A DNA stretch of 47,435 nucleotides from Pseudohaliea sp964438205 (GTDB lineage Bacteria; Pseudomonadota; Gammaproteobacteria; Pseudomonadales; Halieaceae): NCBI GenBank assembly GCA_964438205.1, contig CAYTJQ010000024.1, positions 1-47,435 on the forward strand. Reading direction: 5' to 3'. This document shows, in pieces, positions 1 through 7,330 of this stretch (positions within the stretch are counted from its first letter, which is position 1; every line of letters begins with the position of its first letter). Under the pieces are notes generated by a model. The model searched no databases and was not told where the DNA came from. It worked only from the letters and a program-made list of their open reading frames with translations. The translations under genes and the position numbers were made by a program.

Positions 1-246
1 TCGCGTCGTCTCGATGATCGCGTCCCGCCAGGCGTCGCGGTCCATGTCGTGGTTGAGCCGCGCCGCCTGGATCGAGTCGAAGAAGCGATCGAGGTGCGCA
101 TCGAGCTTGAAGATCCTGCCCTTCCAGGCGGAGACCACGTCGAACACCCCGTCGCCGAGGAGAAAACCCTGGTCGATCGGTGACACCCGCGCTCGGGAAA
201 GCGGCAGGTAGTCTCCATTGAGGTAGATGATCGGCTCGTCGCTCAT
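1..246 (-). CDS. Class IV (branched-chain/D-amino-acid type) aminotransferase, N-terminal part
   Basis: Translating the minus strand from the ATG at 246 gives a frame that stays open to the left edge, so only the first 82 residues are present. It begins MSDEPIIYLNGDYLPL and contains SPIDQGFLLGDGVFDVV followed by KLDAHLDRFFDS. This is the N-terminal pattern of fold-type IV PLP aminotransferases (IlvE, D-amino-acid aminotransferase, aminodeoxychorismate lyase): a 'D.G...GDGVFE' strand and then an 'H..R...S' helix. The PLP lysine lies outside the window, so the substrate cannot be judged. The ribosome site GGAGGAG sits directly before the start. It is the last visible gene of the leftward operon, 26 bp after the RutA-like gene, so it probably acts on an amino or keto acid from the same pathway. 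Confidence 0.85.
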   Translation of the reverse strand, partial: MSDEPIIYLNGDYLPLSRARVSPIDQGFLLGDGVFDVVSAWKGRIFKLDAHLDRFFDSIQAARLNHDMDRDAWRDAIIETTR

Positions 247-272
247 TTACTTCTCCTCCGGTTTGTTCACAG

Positions 273-1331
273 TCACAGGCGCAGCTGGGGCTTGATCTTC
301 TCGCCGAAACGCCGGCAGCCCGAGACGAAGTCGGGCCAGCTGAAGAGCAGGCCGTCGACCCCGGTGTCGGCCGCGATCTCCTCGATCTTCCTCGCCACGG
401 TCGCTTCGCTGCCGTGGATCACGGGAATGCCCATGAACGCCATGTTGCCCTCCTCCACGCTTTTCTCGAGCGCGGCCTTGAGCGTATCGCTGGTGCCGCC
501 CTTGTTCGTATCCAGGGTCGCGCTACCGATGATGTTCGCAATCGCGCCGCGGTCGGCCTGCTCGACGATGCGGTCCACCTCCGCCTGGGCCTCCGCGTCG
601 CTGTCGCCGACGATCATGTGGAACAGCGCATAGATACCCACGGAGCGGTCGTAGGCCCTGGCTTTCTCCCTGACGTCCTTGACGCTGGCGGCGAGGCTGG
701 ACTTGTCCGTGAGCACGAACTGGTGGTCGGCATGCCTGGCAACAAACGCCCTGCCCTTGTCTGATTGGCCCGCGCTCACGAGCGGTATCTCACCACGCGG
801 CTGCGGGTTCACGACGCAGTCCTCGAGCTGGAAAAACTCGCCGTGATGGGTGAAGCCACCGCCCTGCCACAGGCCCTTGAGCACGGTGACGTACTCGTCG
901 GCGAACTCGTAGCGTCGGCCGTAGTAGTCGTCACCCGGCCACATGCCCATCTGCGTGTACTCGGGCTTGTTCCAGCCGGTAACGATGTTCAGGCCGCAGC
1001 GGCCGCCGGAAACGTCGTCGATGGTCGCGATCATTCTCGCGACCACCGCCGGGTGTTGGCTGAGAATCGAGATGGAGGGGAACAGGCCGATCCTGTCGGT
1101 GGCGGCGGCGATGGCCGCCATGAGCGTGAAGGACTCGAGGCAGCTGTCCCAGTAGCCGGTATCACCACCGAAGCCGCGGAACTTCATCATCGACAGGACG
1201 AAATCCAGGCCCTGCCGCTCGGCCTCCTTCGAGATGGCGAGGTTGTGCGCAAAGGTGGGCTCGTAAACCGGGCTGCCCGCCGAGGGGATGTAGCCGTTGC
1301 TACCGTTGGGCAGGAATATACCGAACTTCAT
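273..1331 (-). CDS. LLM-class flavin-dependent monooxygenase, RutA-like
   Basis: A 352-aa protein of the bacterial luciferase-like (LLM) family. It aligns by eye along its whole length with the pyrimidine oxygenase RutA: an N-terminal MKFGIFLPNGSNGY strand, ALSM/LSMMKFRGFGG, the ESFTLMA helix, then ATIDDVSGGR, NIVTGWNKPEY and MWPGDDYYGRRY, which form the FMN pocket in RutA and alkanesulfonate monooxygenases. RutA uses reduced FMN and O2 to open the uracil ring at an amide carbonyl. This protein may perform a similar oxidative cleavage, but the substrate is not shown. No flavin reductase (RutF) or other rut gene lies nearby. The start ATG has AGAAGGAG upstream. It follows the GntR regulator and precedes an aminotransferase in the same operon. 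Confidence 0.85.
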   Translation of the reverse strand: MKFGIFLPNGSNGYIPSAGSPVYEPTFAHNLAISKEAERQGLDFVLSMMKFRGFGGDTGYWDSCLESFTLMAAIAAATDRIGLFPSISILSQHPAVVARMIATIDDVSGGRCGLNIVTGWNKPEYTQMGMWPGDDYYGRRYEFADEYVTVLKGLWQGGGFTHHGEFFQLEDCVVNPQPRGEIPLVSAGQSDKGRAFVARHADHQFVLTDKSSLAASVKDVREKARAYDRSVGIYALFHMIVGDSDAEAQAEVDRIVEQADRGAIANIIGSATLDTNKGGTSDTLKAALEKSVEEGNMAFMGIPVIHGSEATVARKIEEIAADTGVDGLLFSWPDFVSGCRRFGEKIKPQLRL

Positions 1332-1359
1332 TGCTTCGCTCCTTCTGAACAGTGGCTTG

Positions 1360-2058
1360 CTAGGTCGCGTTTCGCTCCAGCAGGTCAGACGCCCACCGCA
1401 TGTGCTTTTCGAAATCCCTCGCCGGGTCGCTCGCCGTCCGGGCCAGCAGGGCCGCTGTCAGCGAGCGGTAATGTTCCAGGTATTCTTCCCACTGGTTTCC
1501 GGGGATGAAATCGGCGAGGAGGCGGTTGTAGAAAGCAAAGTAGGGCCGCGAGTAGAACATGACGAGAAAGGTGTTTCCCGCGATCTCGTTGATCTTGCGG
1601 TGATAGCGGTAGAGGCTGTCGATAAACTCGTCCGCGTTGCGCCGGCGGCCCGCTTCCTCGATGGCCAGCATGCCGGCCCTGACAGCCTCCCTGTGCTCCT
1701 CGCAGTCCATCTTCTGTGCTGCGTGCTGCATACCGAGGGCACAGATCGCACGGGTGAACTCAATGAAATCGAGGAGCTCCTTGGTGGTGAGGCGCGCAAT
1801 GACAGCCCCCCGGTTGGGGATGAGCCGGACGACCCCTTCACCGGACAACACATGCAGCGCTTCCCGCACCGGCGCCCGGCTGACACCGAAGTCCGCGGCC
1901 AGGTCACTTGCCACGAGGCGCTGCCCGGGCACCAGTTCACCCTTGCGCACGCGAGCAATGATTTCCTCGACGACGTAGTCGACAGCGGATTGATCCCTGT
2001 CGGCCCCCAGCTGTTCTACTGCACTTGCCAAGGTGTTTCTTGCCTCTTGCTGTGGCAA
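1360..2058 (-). CDS. GntR-family transcriptional regulator with FCD ligand domain
   Basis: A 232-aa regulator. The N-terminal winged helix (about residues 20-85) has the GntR pattern IIARVRKGELVPGQRL, then DFGVSRAPVREALHVL and GVV. The rest (about 95-225) is an all-helical FCD-type ligand domain. The family usually represses catabolic genes until a pathway acid binds. No ATG or GTG start exists in the frame; the longest start is TTG at 2058 and another TTG lies at 2031 with AGAGG upstream, so the exact N terminus is uncertain. It sits inside the leftward operon between the FAD oxidoreductase and the monooxygenase. The best candidate target is the repeat array at 5539-5570 in front of the divergent operons. 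A single GTCTAC half-site at 2062-2067 just before its own start could allow autoregulation, but that is weak. Confidence 0.88.
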   Translation of the reverse strand: MPQQEARNTLASAVEQLGADRDQSAVDYVVEEIIARVRKGELVPGQRLVASDLAADFGVSRAPVREALHVLSGEGVVRLIPNRGAVIARLTTKELLDFIEFTRAICALGMQHAAQKMDCEEHREAVRAGMLAIEEAGRRRNADEFIDSLYRYHRKINEIAGNTFLVMFYSRPYFAFYNRLLADFIPGNQWEEYLEHYRSLTAALLARTASDPARDFEKHMRWASDLLERNAT

Positions 2059-2100
2059 CCAGTCTACGTGAGCGCGGTCTGCGTGGTCGGCACCCCGATG

Positions 2101-3708
2101 CTAGTCCCGGCTGGCCAGGCCGAGCGCCCCGGGGTTCACCCGACCCTGCGGGTCCAGCACCTCCTTCACGCCGCGGATCACCTTCTCCAGCGCAGTGTTC
2201 TCCATCATCTCGAAGTACGGATAGTACTTGCCGATCTGCAGGTGCACGCCACCCAGTTGATCGAACAGGTCGCGCAGTTCATCGCGCAGCTGCAGGGCAA
2301 CGGCACGTCGCTCCTCGTTGGCCGCGATATGCTTCCACTCATCGGCGTATTCCTTCTCGATGAGCGACAGCCGGAATTCGCCCAGCTCATCGAGCCAGTA
2401 GAAACTCGGCTCGATGACGAACTCGCTGCCGGCGAAGCAGGTCAGGTAGGACGTCTTGATGCCCCACTGCGCCATCAGGTCCTTGCGTTCGGCCAGGAAT
2501 GACTCGGTCGCCTTCGCCGCGTCGATCGCGCGCGAGAGCGGGAAGAAACCGTGGACCGGGATCCAGACCGCGCCGTCGGAGCCGAGCAAGACCGTGCGCA
2601 CACCGCCGAAAGGCTGGTTGCGGAAAGCCAGCGGGATGCTGTTCACCATCTCCGAGCCGCCCTCTTCCTGGCAGATCTCCGCGGCAATATCGACATGTTC
2701 GGCAGCGACACGTTCCGTGTGCCCGTCCAGCGTCAGGTGCAGTGAATAGGGAACGTTGCGAAGCACCCGCTTTCCGCCGAGCGCCATCTTCGCCGCCTGC
2801 TTCAGGCCCTTCACGCCTCCCTTGCGAACGATCTGCCCCACCACGGACAGCCCCTCCTCGAAGGTGATGCCCTGCTGCTCAAAGCTCGAGTTGTAATAGG
2901 GATCGAAGCCGTAGCACTCCGAGGCGATGCGCAGCTTCGCGATCCGTACCTGCGCGGCGAGCATGCTCTCAAGGCTGTCGAACTTGAACGACAGGTACCC
3001 GGTTTCCCGGGGCGTGGTGATCAGGCGCAGCGTCACCGCGGTTTTCAGCCCGAAGGCACCGGTATCGGCCGTGAACAGCCCGGTAACGTCCGGGCCGAAG
3101 TGGCGGTAGAAACCATTGCAATGCTTGTGGGCCGCGGATCCGGTCTGCAGGATCTCGCCGCTGGCGAGGACGACCTGCAAACCCAGCACGCTTTCCGCCA
3201 CCGTGTTGTAGATACCGGAACCGTGGAACAGGCTGTTCTGCGACACGGCACCGCCCACCGTTGCGTACATGCCGGACAGGGGGCCGAAGTAGGGCGTCCG
3301 CAGACCAAGCGGATAGAGAGCCTCGTAGAGCGTTTTCCAGGTCGCGCCCGCTTCGACCGTCACGTACATGTCTTCCGCATTGATCTCGAGGATCCGGTCG
3401 AACGCCTGCATGTCGACCAGCACCGTCTGCGTTTCGGTCGGCGTGTAGCCACTCGTGTAGGACATGCCGCCGCCCCTAGCGAGCACCGAGTACCCGCGTG
3501 TCGTGCAGAAGGCCACTGCCGCCGCAAGGCTCTCGACGGTGATCGGCCGGAGTATCGCGGCAGCGACCTCCCGCGGGCGGAAACTGAGATCCGTGGAGAA
3601 AAACTCCCGATCCGATGGATCAAGGAGGACGTTACCGGCCCCGAGGATCTCCCGCAGGCCCTGCTGGAAGTCCTCCCCGGGTTGCAGCCTCGATGCTGAT
3701 TCGCTCAT
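2101..3708 (-). CDS. FAD-binding oxidoreductase of the vanillyl-alcohol oxidase/GlcD type
   Basis: A 535-aa flavoprotein. A PCMH-type FAD-binding domain occupies about residues 45-230, shown by LARGGGMSYTSGYTPT (pyrophosphate loop), VEAGATWKTLYEAL, and the SGMYATVGGAVSQNSLFHGSG region typical of FAD_binding_4 proteins. The C-terminal half is the substrate cap and ends with HLQIGKYYPYFE and VKEVLDPQGRVNPGALG, like the 'K..lDP..ilNPGk' ending of glycolate and lactate oxidases. It probably oxidises a hydroxy acid, alcohol or amine and passes electrons to O2 or the respiratory chain. No signal peptide is seen. The start has AGGAGG eight bases upstream. It is followed closely by the GntR gene and preceded by the unknown 117-aa gene. 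The exact substrate is unknown. Confidence 0.85.
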   Translation of the reverse strand: MSESASRLQPGEDFQQGLREILGAGNVLLDPSDREFFSTDLSFRPREVAAAILRPITVESLAAAVAFCTTRGYSVLARGGGMSYTSGYTPTETQTVLVDMQAFDRILEINAEDMYVTVEAGATWKTLYEALYPLGLRTPYFGPLSGMYATVGGAVSQNSLFHGSGIYNTVAESVLGLQVVLASGEILQTGSAAHKHCNGFYRHFGPDVTGLFTADTGAFGLKTAVTLRLITTPRETGYLSFKFDSLESMLAAQVRIAKLRIASECYGFDPYYNSSFEQQGITFEEGLSVVGQIVRKGGVKGLKQAAKMALGGKRVLRNVPYSLHLTLDGHTERVAAEHVDIAAEICQEEGGSEMVNSIPLAFRNQPFGGVRTVLLGSDGAVWIPVHGFFPLSRAIDAAKATESFLAERKDLMAQWGIKTSYLTCFAGSEFVIEPSFYWLDELGEFRLSLIEKEYADEWKHIAANEERRAVALQLRDELRDLFDQLGGVHLQIGKYYPYFEMMENTALEKVIRGVKEVLDPQGRVNPGALGLASRD

Positions 3709-3830
3709 CCGCGTCCTCCTGCCCGGGGGACAGGCGTCACCGGGCCTGTTCCGGGGTGGCTATCGACTGGGGGTTGTACCTGGCCTGTCCTTCCCGCTGA
3801 CTGGAAGGAACGGGGGGCCCGGATCGTGGG

Positions 3831-4184
3831 TCAGTCCGCGCTCTCGACGCGCCTGATCGCCGCTTCATAACTCTCCATGCCCCGGGCCATTTCTTCCAGG
3901 GCTTCCTTCTCCTGGGTAACCACCCGCAGGACGACGTCGAGGAAGCTCTCACGCCAGGCTTCCCGCTCGGCGTGCTCTTCCGGCGACGGTGCATAGTGGT
4001 CTACATCGGTTTTAGTCAGCACGGCGGCTTTCTCTAGCAGGCGCTCGATGCTGTCAATGCGTTCGCGCATGACCGCCACCTCCCCCGCCAGGGCCATGGT
4101 GATGGACAGAACTTTCTCCACCTCGGCATCAAGGTACTGGGGGCGTTCCCCCTTGGCCTTCTGTTGCAGCTTTATCGTTTCCAC
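3831..4184 (-). CDS. Small alpha-helical protein of unknown function
   Basis: A 117-aa protein starting at GTG 4184 with GGGAA upstream. I do not recognise the family. It is acidic and predicted helical throughout. A basic N-terminal segment (KLQQKAKGERPQ) is followed by a heptad-like stretch LDAEVEKVLSITMALAGEVAVMRERIDSIERLLEKAA (about residues 19-55) with hydrophobic residues at coiled-coil spacing. A short linker with DVDHYAPSPEEHAE comes next, then a second helical region. There is no signal peptide or membrane segment. It lies between the methyltransferase and the FAD oxidoreductase, in the same direction, 75 bp downstream of the methyltransferase stop. It may be an oligomerising partner or accessory subunit of one of these, but this is inference. 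The codon pattern matches its neighbours, and the open frame with start and ribosome site makes a real gene likely. Confidence 0.65.
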   Translation of the reverse strand: METIKLQQKAKGERPQYLDAEVEKVLSITMALAGEVAVMRERIDSIERLLEKAAVLTKTDVDHYAPSPEEHAEREAWRESFLDVVLRVVTQEKEALEEMARGMESYEAAIRRVESAD

Positions 4185-4259
4185 TCGCGAGGTTCCCTGC
4201 GGTTAGGTAAGGACGATCCGGCGGTCTGCCGCCGGACCGGTTGGCGCGCCAGCGCTGGC

Positions 4260-5435
4260 TCAGTCCTTGACTGCACCCCACAGGTACCAGGCACCCCCGC
4301 CACCGAAGTCTCCTCCCTGGAAGACGCGGGCACGCTTGGCCTCTGCGGCCTCGAAGGCGCTGGGCTGGTAGCCCTCGAAGGCTTTCCCGGGATCGAAGCC
4401 GGTCTCCCCGGCGATGGCAGCCGGTTCGATTTCATGGCTCGCACCCCAGTAGGGCTCGTTGTTGTTGCGCGTATCCCAGTCCAGCATGAACGCGTCGTAG
4501 GCCGGGAGGTCTCGGTAGGGCGGAGTTTCCGCGTGGATAACGACACCGCCGGGCTTCAACAGGCGCCGGCACTCACGCATGATGTTGCGCATCGCCTTGT
4601 GGCTGGTTTCGTGAACCAGGATGTGGCTGACAATCAGGTCGAAGGACTCGTCCTCGTAGCAGGACATGTCCTCGGCGTTCTCCTGGCGAAAATGGACTTT
4701 TTTGCCCATGGACTCGGCCCGGGCGTGGGCGTAGCGGAGCACCGGGGCGCCCACGTCGATGGCGTGCAGCTCGGCTTCCGGATAGGCGTCGGCGTAGGGC
4801 AGCGTTGAATGACCGACGGTACAGCCGAGGTCGAGAATGCGCGTCGGCTTCAGCGCAGGGAAATGCTCCTTCAGGTAGGCGATGGTAGTATCGCCGATAT
4901 CCGAGTTGCACTCGCCCATCCGTCCCATGGCATAGAGGTAGACGGCCCGGTCGTACACGGCGCCATTGGCCACATCGTCATCGGCAAACTCGGTGTGATA
5001 ACCCCCGGGCATGCAGTGGATGTCGACGGCCTGGTGGTACCGCGGTGTCTCCAGCGCCGGGTTGAGCTCCAGCGTCCCCCCGGCACCCCCGGAACTGCGC
5101 GCACTGTCGATGAGCGTGGGCAGCTGCCGCTCCACCGGCACCTGGCAAGCTTTCCACATCATCTCCTGGCTGTTGCGCTGCATGGCGCTCCAGAAGGTGA
5201 AGTAGGGCTCGTGCTTCATGGCGTCGCGGATTTCCTGGTAAGTCGTGGCCGCCTTGCCCGTCTGCGCCATGTAGTCACGACCGGCGCGCACCTCGAAGGC
5301 CAGCTTGTTGGCGGTGGAGACCTTGTTCGCTAGGTGAAGCTTGAGGCTGCGCACAAAATCCTGGCGCGACGCTTCCTCTGCGGTCGGCTGCGGAAAAACT
5401 GCATGGCTTTGCTGGCTGGTCAGCGATCGTTCCAT
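4260..5435 (-). CDS. Class I SAM-dependent methyltransferase with long N-terminal extension
   Basis: A protein of 391 aa. The Rossmann methyltransferase core begins near residue 198 with motif I ILDLGCTVGHSTLPYA, then the acidic strand ELHAIDVG, FRQENAEDM, FDLIVSHILVHE and the LLKPGGVVIHAETPP segment. These are the standard SAM-binding landmarks of Methyltransf_11/25 proteins. Residues 1-190 form a less conserved helical region with HQAVDIHCMPGGYHTEF shortly before the core; it is longer than in simple methyltransferases and probably shapes the substrate site. The ATG at 5435 is preceded in frame by GTG (5438); GGAGG lies at acceptable spacing for both. It is the first gene of the leftward operon and diverges from the SDR genes. 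The methyl acceptor is unknown; O- or N-methylation of a small molecule is the simplest guess. Confidence 0.85.
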   Translation of the reverse strand: MERSLTSQQSHAVFPQPTAEEASRQDFVRSLKLHLANKVSTANKLAFEVRAGRDYMAQTGKAATTYQEIRDAMKHEPYFTFWSAMQRNSQEMMWKACQVPVERQLPTLIDSARSSGGAGGTLELNPALETPRYHQAVDIHCMPGGYHTEFADDDVANGAVYDRAVYLYAMGRMGECNSDIGDTTIAYLKEHFPALKPTRILDLGCTVGHSTLPYADAYPEAELHAIDVGAPVLRYAHARAESMGKKVHFRQENAEDMSCYEDESFDLIVSHILVHETSHKAMRNIMRECRRLLKPGGVVIHAETPPYRDLPAYDAFMLDWDTRNNNEPYWGASHEIEPAAIAGETGFDPGKAFEGYQPSAFEAAEAKRARVFQGGDFGGGGAWYLWGAVKD

Positions 5436-5538
5436 CACGTGGTTCCTCCCTAAATCCCGGCCCGGGGCGCGGCCTTTCGCGCCGGCGCTTTGACGCCCTT
5501 CCGGGTATGCGGCGGGTTTGGCCGCCCTGCAAGGTGCC

Positions 5539-5570
5539 TGTCTACAAATCGTCTACAGGATCGTATACAG
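5539..5570 (+). promoter_or_regulatory. Putative GntR/FCD operator array overlapping a promoter
   Basis: In the 210-bp divergent region between the methyltransferase and the first SDR gene there are three direct copies of a 7-mer: GTCTACA at 5540, GTCTACA at 5551 and GTATACA at 5563. They are spaced 11 and 12 bp apart, about one helical turn. The third copy is close to the TGTATACA-like palindromes bound by many FCD-type GntR proteins. TCTACA (5541-5546) and TATACA (5564-5569) also match a sigma-70 -35 and -10 at 4/6 each with a 17-bp spacer, so a protein bound here would block transcription of the SDR genes. The GntR gene at 1360-2058 is the natural candidate regulator. Direct evidence is limited to the repeats; binding is inferred. 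Confidence 0.5.
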
Positions 5571-5645
5571 TCTTATCGCTTCCCCGCCTGCCGTCAAGTT
5601 TCTGCGCCGCGCGGGGTCCCGCGGTCCAGAAAAGAGGCATTCACC

Positions 5646-6413
5646 ATGGGTCAGCTAGCCGTCGATCTCACCGGCAAGACTGCACTGGTGACCGGCGCCA
5701 GTTCCGGCATCGGCGCTGCGGTCGCCCGCGCCTTCGCCGGCGCCGGCGCGCGAACCTACATCAACTTCCCAGGGGAGGTGTGCAGGGCGGACGCGTTGTC
5801 GCTGGTCTCCGAGCTCGAGCAAAGCGGCGCCGTCGCGCACGCGGTCGCTGCAGATGTTTCCGACGAGGCGCAGGTCACCGCCCTGTTCGCGGAGATCACG
5901 GACCGTGAAGGCCAGTTGGACATCTTGGTCAACAATGCAGGCATCGCACACAGCACCCCCATCGAGTCGCTTGAACTCGCGGATTTCCAGCGCGTGCTGA
6001 ACGTCCACCTGCTCGGCACCTTCCTCTGCACCCGCGCCGCGCTGCCCCTGTTCTACCGCCAGAACAGCGGTCGGATTATCAATACCGCCTCCCAGCTGGC
6101 TTACATCGGCGCTCCCGGCTTCGCCCACTACACGGCGGCAAAAGGTGGGATCCTGTCCTTCACCCGCAGCCTCGCCCTCGAGATCGGGGACCGCAACATC
6201 ACCGCGAACTGTGTTGCGCCCGGGGCGACCATGACGCCGATGCTGGCGGACGTGCCCGAGGACGTCATCGCGGCGATCCGTGCCAACATACCCGCTGGGC
6301 GGTTGGCCGAGGTCGATGACATCGTCGGTGCCTACCTGTTCCTCGCCAGCGACGCGGCGGCACACTTCCGCGGCCAGTGCCTGAGCCCCAATGGCGGGGA
6401 CGCCTTCCTGTAG
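5646..6413 (+). CDS. Short-chain dehydrogenase/reductase (SDR), first of two
   Basis: A 255-aa classical SDR from the ATG at 5646. The cofactor motif TGASSGIG is at about residues 15-22, NNAG at about 92, the catalytic Ser in NTASQ, and the YTAAK pair (Tyr/Lys) follows. The C terminus ends in FRGQCLSPNGGDAFL, like the GQ...GG tail of FabG-type enzymes. It should reduce or oxidise a hydroxyl/keto group with NAD(H) or NADP(H); INFPGEVCRAD after the second strand has no obvious Arg pair for NADPH, so cofactor choice is open. A longer reading upstream would run into the regulatory repeats and is not needed. It begins the rightward pair, 66 bp before the second SDR, and is divergent from the methyltransferase operon. 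Confidence 0.88.
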   Translation: MGQLAVDLTGKTALVTGASSGIGAAVARAFAGAGARTYINFPGEVCRADALSLVSELEQSGAVAHAVAADVSDEAQVTALFAEITDREGQLDILVNNAGIAHSTPIESLELADFQRVLNVHLLGTFLCTRAALPLFYRQNSGRIINTASQLAYIGAPGFAHYTAAKGGILSFTRSLALEIGDRNITANCVAPGATMTPMLADVPEDVIAAIRANIPAGRLAEVDDIVGAYLFLASDAAAHFRGQCLSPNGGDAFL

Positions 6414-6478
6414 GATGCCGCCAGCCCCTGCACCGCGTGGGGCGGGTAACTTCCATCAACACAAGCGAGGAGAAAGCG

Positions 6479-7234
6479 ATGGCTGGGAAAACGGCGCTGG
6501 TAACGGGCGCGGGTATCGGCCTCGGCCGGGCATCGGCGATAGCACTGGCCGAGGCGGGCTACAGGGTTATCGTTACCGACGTGCTGTCCGACGAGGGCGA
6601 GGACTGTGCGGCGGGTATCCGCGATGATGGCGGCGACGCTGAATACCACTACCTCGACGTGACCGACTCGGCGGCCGCCAGCGACCTGGTCGCGTCCCTT
6701 GAAGCAGCGCATGGCGCGCTCTCCGCCCTGGTCCTGAACGCCGGTATCGCGCGGACCCTGCCGCTGGCGACCCTGACCGACGAACAGTGGGACGAGACCA
6801 TCGACGTCAACCTGAAGGGGATGATGCGCGTGCTTCGCGCCGCCGCGCCCGGCATGAAGCGCGCTGGCGAAGGCTCGGTCGTGTGCCTGTCGTCCATCGT
6901 CGGTTCGCTGCTGGGCTGGTCGGAACATGTCCCCTACTCCGCGAGCAAGGGCGGCGTGGCGGGACTGGTGCGCGCCGCAGCGCTGGAACTGGCGCCACAC
7001 GGAATTCGTGTCAATGGGATCGCCCCGGGCGTGATCCGCAGCGCGCAGACGCTGGACCCGGTCAACTCGCTCGGTGAGGCAGGGCTCGAGGCGTTTGCAC
7101 AAACGGTACCGCTCGGGCGTGTCGGAGACCCGAAGGACATCGCCGATGTCGCCGTATTCCTCCTGTCGGACAGCGCACGCTACCTGACCGGCCAGGTCCT
7201 CGCCGTCGACGGCGGGACCACGATCAGCCTGTAA
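6479..7234 (+). CDS. Short-chain dehydrogenase/reductase (SDR), second of two
   Basis: A 251-aa classical SDR. It starts MAGKTALVTGAGIGLGRASA with the glycine-rich dinucleotide loop, has DVTDSAAA after strand 4, LNAG in place of the usual NNAG, the catalytic Ser in CLSSIVGS, and YSASK as the Tyr/Lys pair. It ends YLTGQVLAVDGGTTISL, typical for FabG-like and 3-hydroxyacyl dehydrogenase-like members. It is a different subtype from the preceding SDR, so the two probably catalyse successive or opposite oxidations of one substrate. Ribosome site AGGAGA lies 6 bp upstream of the ATG at 6479. It ends 97 bp before the stop of the convergent TonB receptor gene. Confidence 0.88.
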   Translation: MAGKTALVTGAGIGLGRASAIALAEAGYRVIVTDVLSDEGEDCAAGIRDDGGDAEYHYLDVTDSAAASDLVASLEAAHGALSALVLNAGIARTLPLATLTDEQWDETIDVNLKGMMRVLRAAAPGMKRAGEGSVVCLSSIVGSLLGWSEHVPYSASKGGVAGLVRAAALELAPHGIRVNGIAPGVIRSAQTLDPVNSLGEAGLEAFAQTVPLGRVGDPKDIADVAVFLLSDSARYLTGQVLAVDGGTTISL

Positions 7235-7274
7235 AGCGCTGCGGCGGCGGCGCCACCCCGGCACCGAGACCGAG

Positions 7275-7315
7275 AAAAAAGAAAAGGCCGGCCAGGAGAA
7301 ACCCGGGCCGGCCCT
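7275..7315 (-). terminator. Rho-independent terminator after the TonB receptor gene
   Basis: Read on the minus strand, this is a strong GC hairpin (GGGCCGGCC against GGCCGGCC with an 11-base loop and one bulge) followed directly by TTTTCTTTTTT. It lies 15 bp beyond the receptor stop codon. The near-symmetrical stem may also slow the convergent SDR transcript, but the T tract is only on the minus side. Confidence 0.8.
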
Positions 7316-7330
7316 TGAGCACCTACAGCG

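Noticed and set aside
3788..3809. TCCTTCC/GGAAGGA hairpin between the FAD oxidoreductase and the 117-aa gene
   Set aside because: Only a 7-bp stem with an 8-base loop and no T tract, inside what is probably a continuous operon.
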